NCBI RefSeq assembly: GCF_026151205.1
Contig: NC_087075.1
Span: 16,178,571-16,196,751, forward strand
Direction of reading: 5' to 3'
Source: Bolinopsis microptera
Taxonomy: Eukaryota; Ctenophora; Tentaculata; Lobata; Bolinopsidae
DNA: 18,181 nt
Shown here: positions 1 through 11,800 of the stretch, piece after piece
Numbering within the stretch: the stretch's first letter is position 1
Layout of the letters: each line of letters begins with the position of its first letter
Program-made: the position numbers and the translations under genes
Notes under the pieces: generated by a model
The model's database searches: none
What the model was told of the DNA's origin: nothing
The model's input: the letters and a program-made list of their open reading frames with translations, nothing else

Positions 1-551
1 CTGCTCACTTTTCCTGTTTGTGATTGGACGGATCGGTGTCACATGACATAACACCTCTATTACAAGTGGTCGCTGTTCGTGAGGAACAGTCACCAAAAGT
101 GAGTTGCTTACCTGCTGTGTGTTTTCGTACTCTGGTCTTCACTCAAGTTGCAAAGCTGCAATAAACGTATCGCAAAGAACATTTATATCTGAAAATCGTG
201 TTAGTACCAGTTTGATCAGTTAAGGCGAGGATTGCCTCGATCTGTCGGGTTCAGCTTAACTGCCTAGGTCATGAGTAGAACCGAAGGATCAAAACATATG
301 TTGCTTGTTGCTCGTATCAACTATAAAACATCAATTTTGAGGGATAAGAAAGTGTTTATAGGTTCTGAAACCTAGCTAAATCGATTTTTCGTGCAATTTT
401 AGGTCAGAAACAGTCATCAAAATGAGTTAATAAGAAGGTCGATTTCTCGGTTATTTTTCAGCTTTCGTTCAGAAAATAATTCGGGGTCCTCAAAGGGGGG
501 TAACAAGAGGGCGTTACAAGTGTTACAAGCCTTCTATAATACAAAATATGT

Positions 552-669
552 ATCACCTCATCAGCCTGCTTAACATGTGCTCGACCTAAAATGTAAACAA
601 ACAATTATCACCTCCTCAGCCTGCTTAACATGTGCTCACTATTAATGTAAACAAACAATTATCACCTCC
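552..669. repeat. Two-copy tandem repeat, unit about 55 bp
   Basis: Copies start at 552 and 607, and a 9-base partial third copy begins at 661. The shared core is CAGCCTGCTTAACATGTGCT followed by AATGTAAACAAACAATT. The copies differ mainly in a short block after the core (GACCTAA against ACTATT). It has no coding content, and I have no functional reading for it. Confidence 0.8.
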
Positions 670-1200
670 CCGCCAGTATCCACATCTATAGGATTCGAAG
701 GTTGCTCTAACCAGATCCCTTTCGCTTGCCGTAGCGCACGACCACCAAAAGGAGCACAAGAGGTTCTATTGTAAAACAGCCGCGTCACGCAGTACGCGTA
801 AACACATGGCATGGCTATGTGAATTTCGAAGGAGCAGTCATAGCCCCGTTGGGCCACCTCAATCCTCATATATTCAAATTACCCGATTACTTATTTTTTA
901 GTTCGCGCTACGATATTCCCCTGCGGCAATAATAAGGGGGGAATTTTTACAAAGGAAAAGATTATGCATGGAGGAGTTGATAAAGATTTAAATAAATTAA
1001 TTTCAACTGAATTGTGACAAAAAGTATGAAACCATTTAATAATTATCAAAAGTCTCTTACAACCTCATTTCTGCCCCTATGATGGAGTATATTTGTAAAT
1101 ATTTGATTTGGTAGCAGTGAACAATTTCCGTTACTTGTGTAATGTGATTGCATCACTTGATTGATTTAATAGATTCAAGATTGCATCTAATTATTGTACC

Positions 1201-1278
1201 GCGATGCGTTACTGCATGCCGCGCCGCGCACTCAATAAGGCTTCTCACAGCGAGATGCGCTACTGTGCCGCGCCGAGC
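1201..1278. repeat. GC-rich imperfect direct repeat
   Basis: GCGATGCGTTACTGCATGCC at 1201 recurs in diverged form from 1250 (GCGAGATGCGCTACTGTGCC), each followed by GCGCCG. The surrounding sequence is AT-rich and itself carries a repeated CTAATTATTG on both sides (near 1187 and 1308), so the duplicated unit may be about 100 bp. It could be a remnant of a small transposon. Confidence 0.55.
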
Positions 1279-1415
1279 TGAGATGAATTGACATCGTCAA
1301 TTAAATCTAATTATTGTTTGAAAATCTTTTCCATCTAGTCGAAGTCTTTCATTATATTATATCAAAATCGATATAAATCTTCTAAAACATTTTTATTATA
1401 TTCATGACTACTATG

Positions 1416-1445
1416 TCGGCCGGGTGGTGTAGTGGTAGAGCGATC
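1416..1445 (+). mobile_element. tRNA-derived SINE, 5' fragment (A box)
   Basis: The sequence resembles the 5' half of a tRNA-Gly gene: GGCCGGGTGGTGTAGTGG followed by TAGAG. It includes a Pol III A-box-like TGGTGTAGTGG at 1425-1435. The tRNA-like sequence stops abruptly after CGATC (1441-1445). Its missing half resumes at 4181 with the same CGATC, so a 2.7 kb insertion has split one tRNA-like unit. The joined halves would give D-arm, anticodon-arm and T-arm sequence in the right order. Confidence 0.75.
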
Positions 1446-2060
1446 AAATGGATCAATGGACAACAGTTTGATCATTACAGTGATATTGTATTCTATGAGA
1501 AGCAGAAGGAGCTTAAAATTTTACCGATCAAATCTAAGTTCATCCATAATTCAATTACATTATTATTATTAAATCTAAAATAGCTAATAATTTAATAAAT
1601 TATTAACAGGCCCCTTAACGTGGGCAATAATATACGCTTTATAAATTATATAAACAAATTGAAGTCTATTTTCCAATGTTGTTAAGTGTCTCTTTAGATC
1701 TGTTTTGGTCTTTCGTGGGAGTTCCCACATTTGTTGGTTGAGAATGCCCAACATAACATACATGATGCTTGACTGCTTTATTGACCCGGACAGGCACCGG
1801 GGGCAGACATCCCAACACCAGTGCGTTGGGACATAGTGTTGGTCTGCTTCAGGACGTGTTAGATCCTAGAGAAGCCGCCATCCCCTCTACTGCTTTAGCT
1901 CAGCGGCAGCATGAGCCCTGGTTTCCTGCCACATTGGTACCTCTGAAAGTACAGAAAAGTGGTGGATTTCGGGGTCCAGGACACTCCCTCTTTGTTCTTT
2001 ATGGTGGTAATATTTCTCTGAGATGTTTGCAGAGTCTTTATTTCATAATCTTTAATCTTT
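1446..2060 (-). other. Probable 3' UTR of the minus-strand LINE
   Basis: This stretch follows the stop codon of the minus-strand RT fragment and extends to the SINE breakpoint. It has no convincing frame in the sense direction. The antisense open frame at 1769-2119 overlaps the RT end and looks fortuitous. Toward the left border the sequence becomes AT-rich with short ATT/TAA runs. The exact 3' end of the LINE is not visible. Confidence 0.5.
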
Positions 2061-3369
2061 CTAGTCGGATAAATCCTGGAGAGCATCATTTTGTCCCCAA
2101 AGAAATTCGACTCTCCTAATGAATGCTTTTTGTGTGCTGCTTTTTGTTAACACTTCATCTAGATAGGAATGTGAGTCTGCCCCACCCAGCTCTTTTTTCA
2201 GTTGCAGGTAACTGGTGTCTTGCACCTCCAGACACAATAGGAGCTGGTGTACGGGGGAATCAATGAAGCTGTTACAGAAACGACAGGCCTCACCACTGCC
2301 ACCACCCATGATCTTTTGGATGTTCGCAAAGAGTGATGAGCAGCCGTGAATGTAGTCCATTATTCGGCTGTCCAGATTTTTACTCGTGTTGTGCCCGAAT
2401 AAAAAGTTGTTTTTGTCTAGGAGCAGCCCACTGTTTTTGATCTTTGTGATCACACCGAGTATCTTGGTCTCCTTGTTGTTACTGACAGTTCTGCATTGCA
2501 GATTTGTTTCGATGCTGTCAATCCAAATCTTATTTTTGTAGCTCATTATGTCTGCCTGAGTGTAATAGGCTAGATCCTTGAAATGTTGCTGCGTTAGGTC
2601 TATCATTCTGGTTCCGTGTGACTTATTTTCTTTCCAGAGGAAGTACTTTTTCAGTGACATTGTTAGGACATGAAAACTTGGTATTCTGCTTTCATCAACT
2701 TGGTAGAGGGTAGCTGAAAGATTGTCGCCTTGTGTGAGTATTTTGCACATGAATTTAACCGAGAGAGCTTCGAGTTGCACATCCAGTGGTGGTAGGTGGA
2801 GAGCAAGTTCGGTTAATTCCCTTTGTGGGTTCAGGACTGATCCAGATATTTTTAGAATTATTTTATTCCAGAAGCTTTTAAATTGATTGAGACACTTGTG
2901 AAGCCAAATAGGTGCTGCGTAGAACAGTTTAGTGAGGACCATTGTCTTAAGGAGGAGAGTGAGGCTGTAAACGTTTAGACCATAGTTGCGGTTAGTTGAT
3001 TTTGTTATTAATCCCCACTTTCTTTTGCATTCTTTAAGTTTTTGAGACGCATGTTTCTTGAAATTGAGGTCCTCATCTACTATTACCCCAAGGACCTTCG
3101 TACTTTTGACGTAGTTGATGCTTTTCCCATTAATACATAATTCTGCAGGTTTCTGTTCTTCATTATAGGCTGCAGTTTTCAAGATTATTGCCTCTGTTTT
3201 ATTTGTATCACAGTTCACTACTAGCTTGTTCTTGATGCACCACATACCATCTGCATTTTTTCATGGCATCCGGAGATGTTCTCAAAGGAAATCATAAGTG
3301 TACCATCATCAGCAAATTTGTAGCAGCTTAGATATCTTTTTACCTCTTCCGGGGTGTTGTGCGTCATGT
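2061..3369 (-). pseudogene. LINE reverse transcriptase, C-terminal part, frameshifted
   Basis: Read on the minus strand, the open frame 3245-2061 (394 residues) begins in the RT thumb with WCIKNKLVVNC and NKTEAIIL, then KVLGVIVDEDLNFKKH. It ends with a CCHC-like motif, C-X2-C-X8-H-X4-C, in the segment CRFCNSFIDSPVHQLLLC. Just upstream, in another frame (about 3369-3250), is the RT catalytic motif FADD in YKFADDGTLMISF. A frameshift between 3240 and 3265 therefore separates the palm from the thumb. The rest of RT and the endonuclease are missing, because the sequence switches to a different LINE at about 3366. No RNase H motif is visible. The layout suggests the I/jockey-like group. This is a dead copy. 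Confidence 0.85.
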
Positions 3370-3670
3370 CTTCTATAAAATAGTAAATGATTTGGTAAGC
3401 ATATCTCTACCTGAATATATTACTGTTGTTGAAGCTGGAACAATGAGGTACACAAGGAACACGGCGTCAGTCATTGAAGGACTTGACACCAGCACATATA
3501 CCTGCTCTATTGTACCGAACTGCGATAGTTTCAGAAACAGCTTCTTTTATAGAACAATGCTTCTGTGGAATGCATTGCCAGCCTATGTTAGACAGACTGA
3601 GAAAATTTCTATTTTCAAAACAAAAATAACTGAATTTATCTGGTCTTTTGACGTATGCTGGCCTGATTAG
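3359..3670 (+). pseudogene. LINE RT C-terminus, second family, 5'-truncated
   Basis: This frame of about 103 residues carries the end of a non-LTR RT protein. It starts with MFYKIVNDLV-type sequence (HVFYKIVNDLVSISLPEYI) and ends with the motif that usually closes such proteins: SFFYRTMLLWNALPAYVR, then ISIFKTKITEFIW. The catalytic palm is absent, so the copy is strongly 5'-truncated. Its first bases abut, head to head, the truncated 5' end of the minus-strand LINE. Because both strands read as LINE protein around 3359-3390, the junction can only be placed to within about 20 bp. Confidence 0.8.
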
Positions 3671-4010
3671 ACGGCCCATCATGGAATATTATATATTTTA
3701 CTTTATGAATGTTATACTCTCGCACCTGCAGTAGAACGCGCCGTTTTTTCTTAGGAAACAACCAGAAACAGGCGCGTCACGCAGTAGGTACGTGAGTGGC
3801 TAGATAGATTGTTATTATAATATATATAATTATGTTATTTTGTTGTTATGCCGTGAAAGTTTGTGGAGTAGTAGCAAGAAGGTATAGTATACATTTATAT
3901 TTGTTCTATTGATTATTTATTAATGATTTTATGTAGGGTCGGCACCAATGTAATTATGGTTTTACCACCGTGTTTTGGTTCAGCCGAAATAAATTTTGCT
4001 TTGATGTTTA
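3671..4010 (+). other. 3' UTR of the plus-strand LINE
   Basis: This follows the RT stop codon at 3668-3670. It ends near a distinctive TTGGTTCAGCCGAAATAAAT (about 3976-3995). A very similar TTGGTTCAGCCGAATTAATT occurs at about 5273-5292, which suggests a conserved 3' tail recognised by the same retrotransposon family. It has no coding content. Confidence 0.5.
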
Positions 4011-4180
4011 CATAATGTTTCTCACTCCAGCTGTAGTCTGGTAGTGTTGAGTCTCATGAATATTTTTCTAGCTCTCTTTTTCCATGTTTTTGCCTCACAG
4101 GAGATATTGTGGTCTTTTTTTATTGAATATAACTGTAATACATTGATGAAAAGTTTATTTGAATTTTGAAATAAAAAACA

Positions 4181-4468
4181 CGATCGCCTTCCAAGCAGAA
4201 GACCCGGGTTCAAATCCGGTCGGATGCAAGTTGGCCAGTTATCAAGCTGTGATTTGGTACAGCTTCGGCTGCACTGGTGATACACACTCGATCTCTGGCT
4301 CGTAGGGCTAATCCTCCTAAAGCTAGTATAATGCCTCGGCACAGAGTGGCTTAGGATTACTGAAAAGGAGATTAGCACCTCAATCCATCCCAACGTTCGG
4401 GATAGACCTCCCCTTGGCCTTGTATCTTGTTGTATCATGACTACCCACCGCTTCGGCGGTAGTTTTTT
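4181..4468 (+). mobile_element. tRNA-Gly-derived SINE, 3' part with Pol III-like terminator
   Basis: It begins with the tRNA-Gly(TCC)-like anticodon region GCCTTCCAAGCAG, then GACCCGG and the Pol III B box GGTTCAAATCC (4207-4217). The T stem is one base short compared with a functional tRNA. A body of about 230 bp, unrelated to tRNA, follows. It ends in a 5-bp stem with a TTCG loop (ACCGC-TTCG-GCGGT, 4447-4460) and then T6 (4463-4468), a Pol III termination signal. No A-rich tail is present. Together with 1416-1445 it forms one unit of about 310 bp. Confidence 0.7.
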
Positions 4469-5395
4469 AACACATTATACAGAATAAATATAATGCCCAT
4501 TTGGTGAATGACAAGATATCTAGTGAGTTAAAGCAGCTCACTACAGATCCTAGATTCCTACCTATTGTACAGTTTAAAGTACAGTATAGATTGATATGCT
4601 ATTGATGATCATTCGAAATATGTTTAACATTTTTTGGAATGTTTCAAATGAAGTAATAGGAAGAATCTAGGGAATCAATTGTGTCAATAATGGAGAGAGA
4701 CATACTGAATATCTTTAGTTGCATCCTCATGTGGCAAAGAAGCAGTTTATAGATCTTTAAGGTTTACCTGTAATTACACGTAAGATGTAACTTAAACTGA
4801 AAAAAGGTATTAAACCTCCTTGTTGGGAAAAGACTGGCCACAACCAGGAGCTGAAACTTGGCCCATGTATTTTTTGGGGTGTCACACAAAAATGTCATGT
4901 TTAGAATTTTGATTTTTGCCGTTGTTCTTGAAATAGGAGGTTAACTTTACCCCAAATTCGATTTTTCAAAGAAAGTCAAGTGTTAACCTCATATTCCAGA
5001 TTTTTCTTCTTGTTCATCTCCAGCAGCTCTGATCAAATGTGTTAAAACTGAGAAAATGTTTTTGACCCCCCCCCCCCCCCCCCTCTGGGCTAACAAGTAA
5101 CAGGGACAGGGGAGTATCTATCACGGTTCTTCTTTTTTCTTCTATCAGTTGTGACGGAATTGTAATGAACAAAATCCATATAATTATTTATGATATGTTT
5201 GATTTCTTGTTATTGTATGTCATTCAAATTTGGTAGACTGCCCCAAACGTTAATGTGGCTCTTGCTATGTGTTGGTTCAGCCGAATTAATTATTATGTAA
5301 AAATGTAATCAAGTTTATTTTTCTCTTTTAGTTAGTTGTCATCCGGCCAAACATTAAGCAACTTATATTGCAGTACCATTTATCATTTAGTATTA
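4469..5395. other. Intergenic, no gene recognised
   Basis: I find no coding exon with family similarity here. It holds a C18 homopolymer (5066-5083) and a LINE-tail-like sequence around 5230-5330. The latter shares TTGGTTCAGCCGAA with the 3' end of the LINE at 3671-4010 and may be the remnant of another copy cut to its last 100 bases or so. Confidence 0.5.
5066..5083. repeat. Poly-C tract (C18)
   Basis: A run of 18 C follows TTTGA. Comparable poly-C or poly-G runs occur at 11763-11779 (G17) and 14218-14247 (C30), so long C/G homopolymers are a recurring property of this region. Their exact length is uncertain in any sequencing chemistry. Confidence 0.9.
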
Positions 5396-5562
5396 GGGGT
5401 CGTTCACATATTACGTAATCAGCTGAGGGGGGGGGGTTTCCGAATGATTACGCTAGTGTAATTTTGACACAATAGCTATGTCATATGTGTAAAACTGATT
5501 ACGGAGGGGGGAGGGGGGTAAAAATGTTCCAAAAAATGATTACGTAATATGTGAACGACCCC
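5396..5562. mobile_element. MITE, Harbinger-like, 167 bp
   Basis: Perfect 26-bp terminal inverted repeats (5396-5421 and 5537-5562) begin GGGGTCGTTCACATATTACG. They are flanked by a TTA duplicated on both sides (5393-5395 and 5563-5565). The 3-bp TTA duplication and G-rich ends suit the PIF/Harbinger group. The interior is G-rich with no coding capacity. The perfect termini suggest a recent insertion. The family call rests on termini and target duplication only. Confidence 0.8.
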
Positions 5563-5620
5563 TTATATCAAAATATGTCATTGTAATTTTGCATGGCTGA
5601 AATGTAACGCTTGATTTATA

Positions 5621-5698
5621 TTTTTTTATTATTTGAAAATTCAATTAATTATCATATATATATATGATAATTAATTGAATTTTCAAATAATAAAAAAA
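5621..5698. repeat. Perfect 78-bp AT-only-core palindrome
   Basis: I checked two 39-bp arms base by base around a centre between 5659 and 5660, with no spacer and no mismatch. The centre is CATATATATATATG. The arms run outward through AATTAATTGAATTTTC to A7/T7. It lies 49 bp upstream of the SNRPF start codon. It could extrude as a cruciform or fold as a hairpin in RNA. It could also be an assembly or cloning artefact. Confidence 0.95.
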
Positions 5699-5710
5699 GA
5701 AAAAAAGTAA

Positions 5711-8248
<2,538 letters not shown>

Positions 8249-8269
<21 letters not shown>

Positions 8270-8362
8270 GAAGTACACTTCATTATATAGTGACATGTAA
8301 CTACTAGCCAGGAGATCATGGCTTGAGAAGTACACTTCATTATATAGTGACATGTAACTACT
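8249..8362 (+). repeat. 57-bp tandem duplication over the SNRPF stop codon
   Basis: Two identical 57-bp copies occupy 8249-8305 and 8306-8362. The first contains the last seven codons and stop of SNRPF (AGCCAGGAGATCATGGCTTG plus A) and 36 bases of 3' UTR. The second copy is therefore untranslated sequence that looks like coding sequence. The identity of the copies suggests a recent slip or an assembly duplication. Confidence 0.95.
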
Positions 8363-8771
8363 AGAGGAGTACATCTTGTAACTAAGCGCAATTGTGGTAA
8401 CTAGGTGGTAACAACTAACTAGTTATAGTTGGACAATAGACTTGGTTTTGTCAGGCCACGCTTGAGCGAAGAATTTCAGATATGAACATTATCTCTACTT
8501 GATAATTCCACCAAGAAAACATTCTTCAGAAAATGACCTTTTTATTTTGCTCGATATCTTGTATTTTATTTTTATGTTCTTATTTGTCAACTTGATTATT
8601 ATTATCTATTTAAAAACAAGTTCTTCTTGAGAAATGAGTATCTTGTGTTAAAACTAACAGCACATTGCAAGTAAAAATGTGATTGAAATTACTACAAACT
8701 GCAATATTATCTAAGATTAGACAAAATTACAAGTTAACTAATATTTACTCTCTGGAAAAATGAATATAAAC
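8363..8771. other. SNRPF-TIMM21 intergenic region
   Basis: This is AT-rich sequence with no gene recognised. It should hold the SNRPF 3' end and the TIMM21 promoter, but I see no canonical AATAAA between the SNRPF stop and the TIMM21 start. GGTAAC/GTAACTA motifs at 8378-8412 resemble the decamer minisatellite in inverted orientation. Confidence 0.5.
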
Positions 8772-8872
8772 AGCATATTATTAACTGCAGTATTTTAAGA
8801 TGGTTACTAGGTGTTACTAGGTGTTACTAGGTGTTACTAGCATATTATTAACTGCAGTATTTTAGGATGGTT
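8772..8872 (+). repeat. Duplicated TIMM21 start region around a minisatellite
   Basis: A 34-bp segment starting AGCATATTATTAACTGCAGT occurs at 8772-8805 and again at 8839-8872, offset 67 bp, with one or two differences. Four GTTACTAGGT-type units (8803-8840) separate the copies. The second copy carries the TIMM21 ATG (8867). The first carries an ATG at 8800 that opens a uORF of six codons ending in TAG at 8818-8820. Each copy also holds a TATTAAC-like branch site and a 3'-splice-like AG. Confidence 0.9.
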
Positions 8873-11800
8873 TTCATAGTCCACCAACGCTGCGTGAGAC
8901 ACCTTGCGAGTCAAGTTCATCTCCAAATAGAGCGGAATTCCCGACTTCTGCTTCACACCTCTTGTGTCAGATACAATTCCTCACAGCAGGTAATCTTCAA
9001 ATCTAAATTACTAACAATTATTACAATTAAACCCTGATTTACCACAAACCCCAATTTCCCGCATACATTTCATTTCCCCAAATAGGGGTTTAATATAAAA
9101 TATAAGTTAACAATCAAAACAATCAAAACAATCAAAACAAGAGTTGAAATTAGTTATCAGATGGCTCCAGGCTAATAAACTATCCCTGAATAATGAAAAA
9201 ACAAAACTAATGATCCTTGACTCTAAGCCTAACCTTGATGCCATCCTTGTTGAAATTTGTGATGACCTTACTTTGGTAATCTGTGAAACTAAATCCCATA
9301 AGTACCTTGGACTTATAGTTGACAGCAGATTGACATTTAATGAACATATTGATAACATTAAGAAAAAGATATCCAAAAGAATTGGTGCTATGTATAGATC
9401 AAAAAAACTTCTCCCTCTTAAGTTCAGGAAGATGTTTGCTAATGCACTTATGTTGCCACATTTTGACTACTTAGACACCATCTGGTCAAGAACATATAAA
9501 AAACGACTAGGAGAGTTAGATATCATGTACAAAAAGGTTGCTAAAATAGCCCTAGATGTAAACATCAGAGAGAGGTCGGTTAATGTATACAAAAATATGG
9601 GATGGCTTCCTCTCCATTTGAGACGACAGGTTCATCTTAGCTCATATATGTACCGTATAATCAATGAAACATGTCCAAAGCATTTTATCGGGAAATTCTC
9701 GTATATTTCTGGTGGATCACGTGAGGCAGAAAACTGCAATCTTTATACTCCTAAATCAAGATCTCACAAGGAGTTTAACTATCTAGGAACTAAGGCCTGG
9801 AACATATTACCAAAGTCCCTTAGAGAGTGTGACGACGTTAAGAAATTTTCTAAGTTATACAAAGAAACTCTTATGAATATGGTGCTAACTGATGAGAATT
9901 ACCAAGGGGATAACTCTTACGATAAATTCATGATCCCACCCAACACTAGCCAATGTATCTAGGCAGTTATGTTATTTCAGTTAAGTTATCTCAGTACATA
10001 AGTGAATCCAATCCATCCCCTGCAATCAAAGTATTTCCATGCCTATTAAGCTATTACAGGAAATTAGGAACATCAGTGGAAAGGTGCACTGTCAATCATT
10101 ATTGCTCCATACCTCCAGTCCTCCTGTTATGTGCAATTCTCACTGCTATGTATGCTCCTCATTTGTATCAATTATATTGATGCTACATTGTTAGAGAATA
10201 TGAAATAATTTTCAACCGTATTAATTTATTAACTTAGTGTAAATAGCAAGTTTGACAAAGGGATTACGTTTATTTTACCCGGAGTTCGTTTAAGTTTAGT
10301 ATTGTAAATAGTTAATTTGACGAAGGGAATACGTCTATTTTACCCTGAGTTATGTTTTAGTTCAATCTTGACACAATTTTAAAATTATAATTTAATTATT
10401 TTATATATTATATGTATTGTCCATAACTAGGGTGGCCTGCTAACAGAACCATGATCTGCCTTGATTCATCCTTCAGCACAGAGAAAAGCTCCTTTTTTTA
10501 TACATTATGATTACAGAGGAAATGATATTTAGATATATATTGCTGTGCTGTAAAAATTGACTTTATTTATTTATTTATTTTATTTTTAAAACCCCGATTT
10601 ACTGCCACTTTTCCAAAAAGAGCTATGTCCTTCCAGAGAGAAACATATGACCATTGCACTTTTATTTGATACATACATTGTAACGAAGAAGTAGTTTAAT
10701 ATCGACATTGCATCGTTGATCGTAGCAACGTTTGGCCACCTAATATATCAGAACCCGACTAATAATTCCCTACGATATTTTTTGCCTTCGGCAAGGTAGA
10801 ATCTGAAAGATCTACTACTACTACTATACCGTGTGACTCATTTAGGGTGATAGAAAAATAGCAGAGAAGAAGCAGAGTTCATCAGATCACAGTGTTTCAG
10901 TGTTTGAGCGCCTGAACAAGGAAGATACTAAGGCAGTTACTGTCACCCAGAAAGTGGTAGGTGTTTCAAAATATTAATTCAAAAAGGTAGAATTAAATTA
11001 TTTATTAATAAAGAACAATAAGGTCAGAACCTCTATCAGTTCTGTTGTATTATTTCAAAACTTTTCACACCAAATTACCTGGTGTTACCCGGTATTTTAT
11101 AGGTGTTACCAGAGGTAACAGAGTTTACTAGGTGTTACTAGGTGTTACCCGGCGTTACCCGGCGTTAATCTGCAGGTAGAAAACGCTAAGACTTCAGTGA
11201 ACTTGTTTGTGATTATAGGAGGTTGCGGTATAGTGCTTTATCTTGCTTACATGGTCCTGTCTGAATTCTTCTCTAACGTGTCACCTTCATCTGTATTCAA
11301 GGTACAGGATAACAACACTGTATTATTGTTATTACGGTCTACATTACATGTTTAATATAATGGTTATATGTATTATTATTTAAATAATGAGAATGTTTAA
11401 TTTAGCTAGAAATTATTATAACATTATATTGTATCAGAAGCATTGTTCATAAAATCTGAACTGATAAAAAAGTCCATAATCTTGGTTTTTCAACACTAAG
11501 TCTCGCTTGAATGACTTAAATGTACATCTTTGTTGGGTATATTTTAATGTCGAAGCGTGTAATAAATGTTAGAATTTATTTATTTATTTATAATCGTAGA
11601 CTACCTTTAACATGGTATATACAGATGGCAATGAAGAAGATAATGAAGGACGAGAGAACGTCATTGATATTGGGAGACAAGATAAAGGGGTACGGAGATC
11701 CAAATAGCAGAACTAGGAAACGTCTCGAGCATCAGCCGTACATGGTATGTATAATAACTAATGGGGGGGGGGGGGGGGGATAATGCTCCCTTCATCGCTA

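Larger units (their letters stand above)
1..1415. other. Intergenic, no gene recognised
   Basis: I see no convincing coding sequence on either strand; the open frames are short and match no family I know. The stretch holds a short tandem repeat (552-669), a GC-rich direct repeat (1201-1278) and a possible stem structure at 217-262. The first 200 bases contain AATAAA near 160 and could be the end of an LTR or an old 3' UTR, but there is no second LTR, primer-binding site or coding remnant to support that. Confidence 0.5.
1446..4180. mobile_element. Composite LINE insertion splitting the SINE
   Basis: This block lies between two CGATC copies (1441-1445 and 4181-4185) that interrupt the tRNA-like SINE. 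It contains a minus-strand LINE fragment whose 3' end points left and a plus-strand LINE fragment whose 3' end points right. They meet near 3366. The right border is preceded by an A-rich stretch (AAATAAAAAACA), which suits a LINE tail next to a target-site duplication. The order of the two insertions is unresolved. Confidence 0.65.

Noticed and set aside
36-205. Possible solo LTR (TGTCACATGAC start, AATAAA inside)
   Set aside because: No target duplication, matching second end, primer-binding site or internal gene could be seen.
642-869. 75-residue minus-strand open frame
   Set aside because: No family resemblance and no splice or start context; expected by chance in this length.
1416-1445. 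Functional tRNA gene
   Set aside because: Only the 5' half is present here; even joined to 4181 the T stem lacks a base and a long non-tRNA body follows.
1769-2119. 116-residue plus-strand open frame
   Set aside because: It overlaps the minus-strand LINE RT end antisense and resembles no protein; a shadow.
4022-4438. 138-residue minus-strand open frame
   Set aside because: It runs antisense through the SINE and its tRNA-like head. The end after about 4180 (AKTWKKRARKIF) looks somewhat protein-like but I could not match it to a family.
4447-4468. Bacterial-type intrinsic terminator (hairpin plus T6)
   Set aside because: The window is clearly a spliced animal genome; a Pol III terminator at the SINE end explains it better.
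8800-8820. ATG at 8800 as the TIMM21 start
   Set aside because: It meets a TAG after six codons; only the ATG at 8867 continues into the presequence and exon 2.
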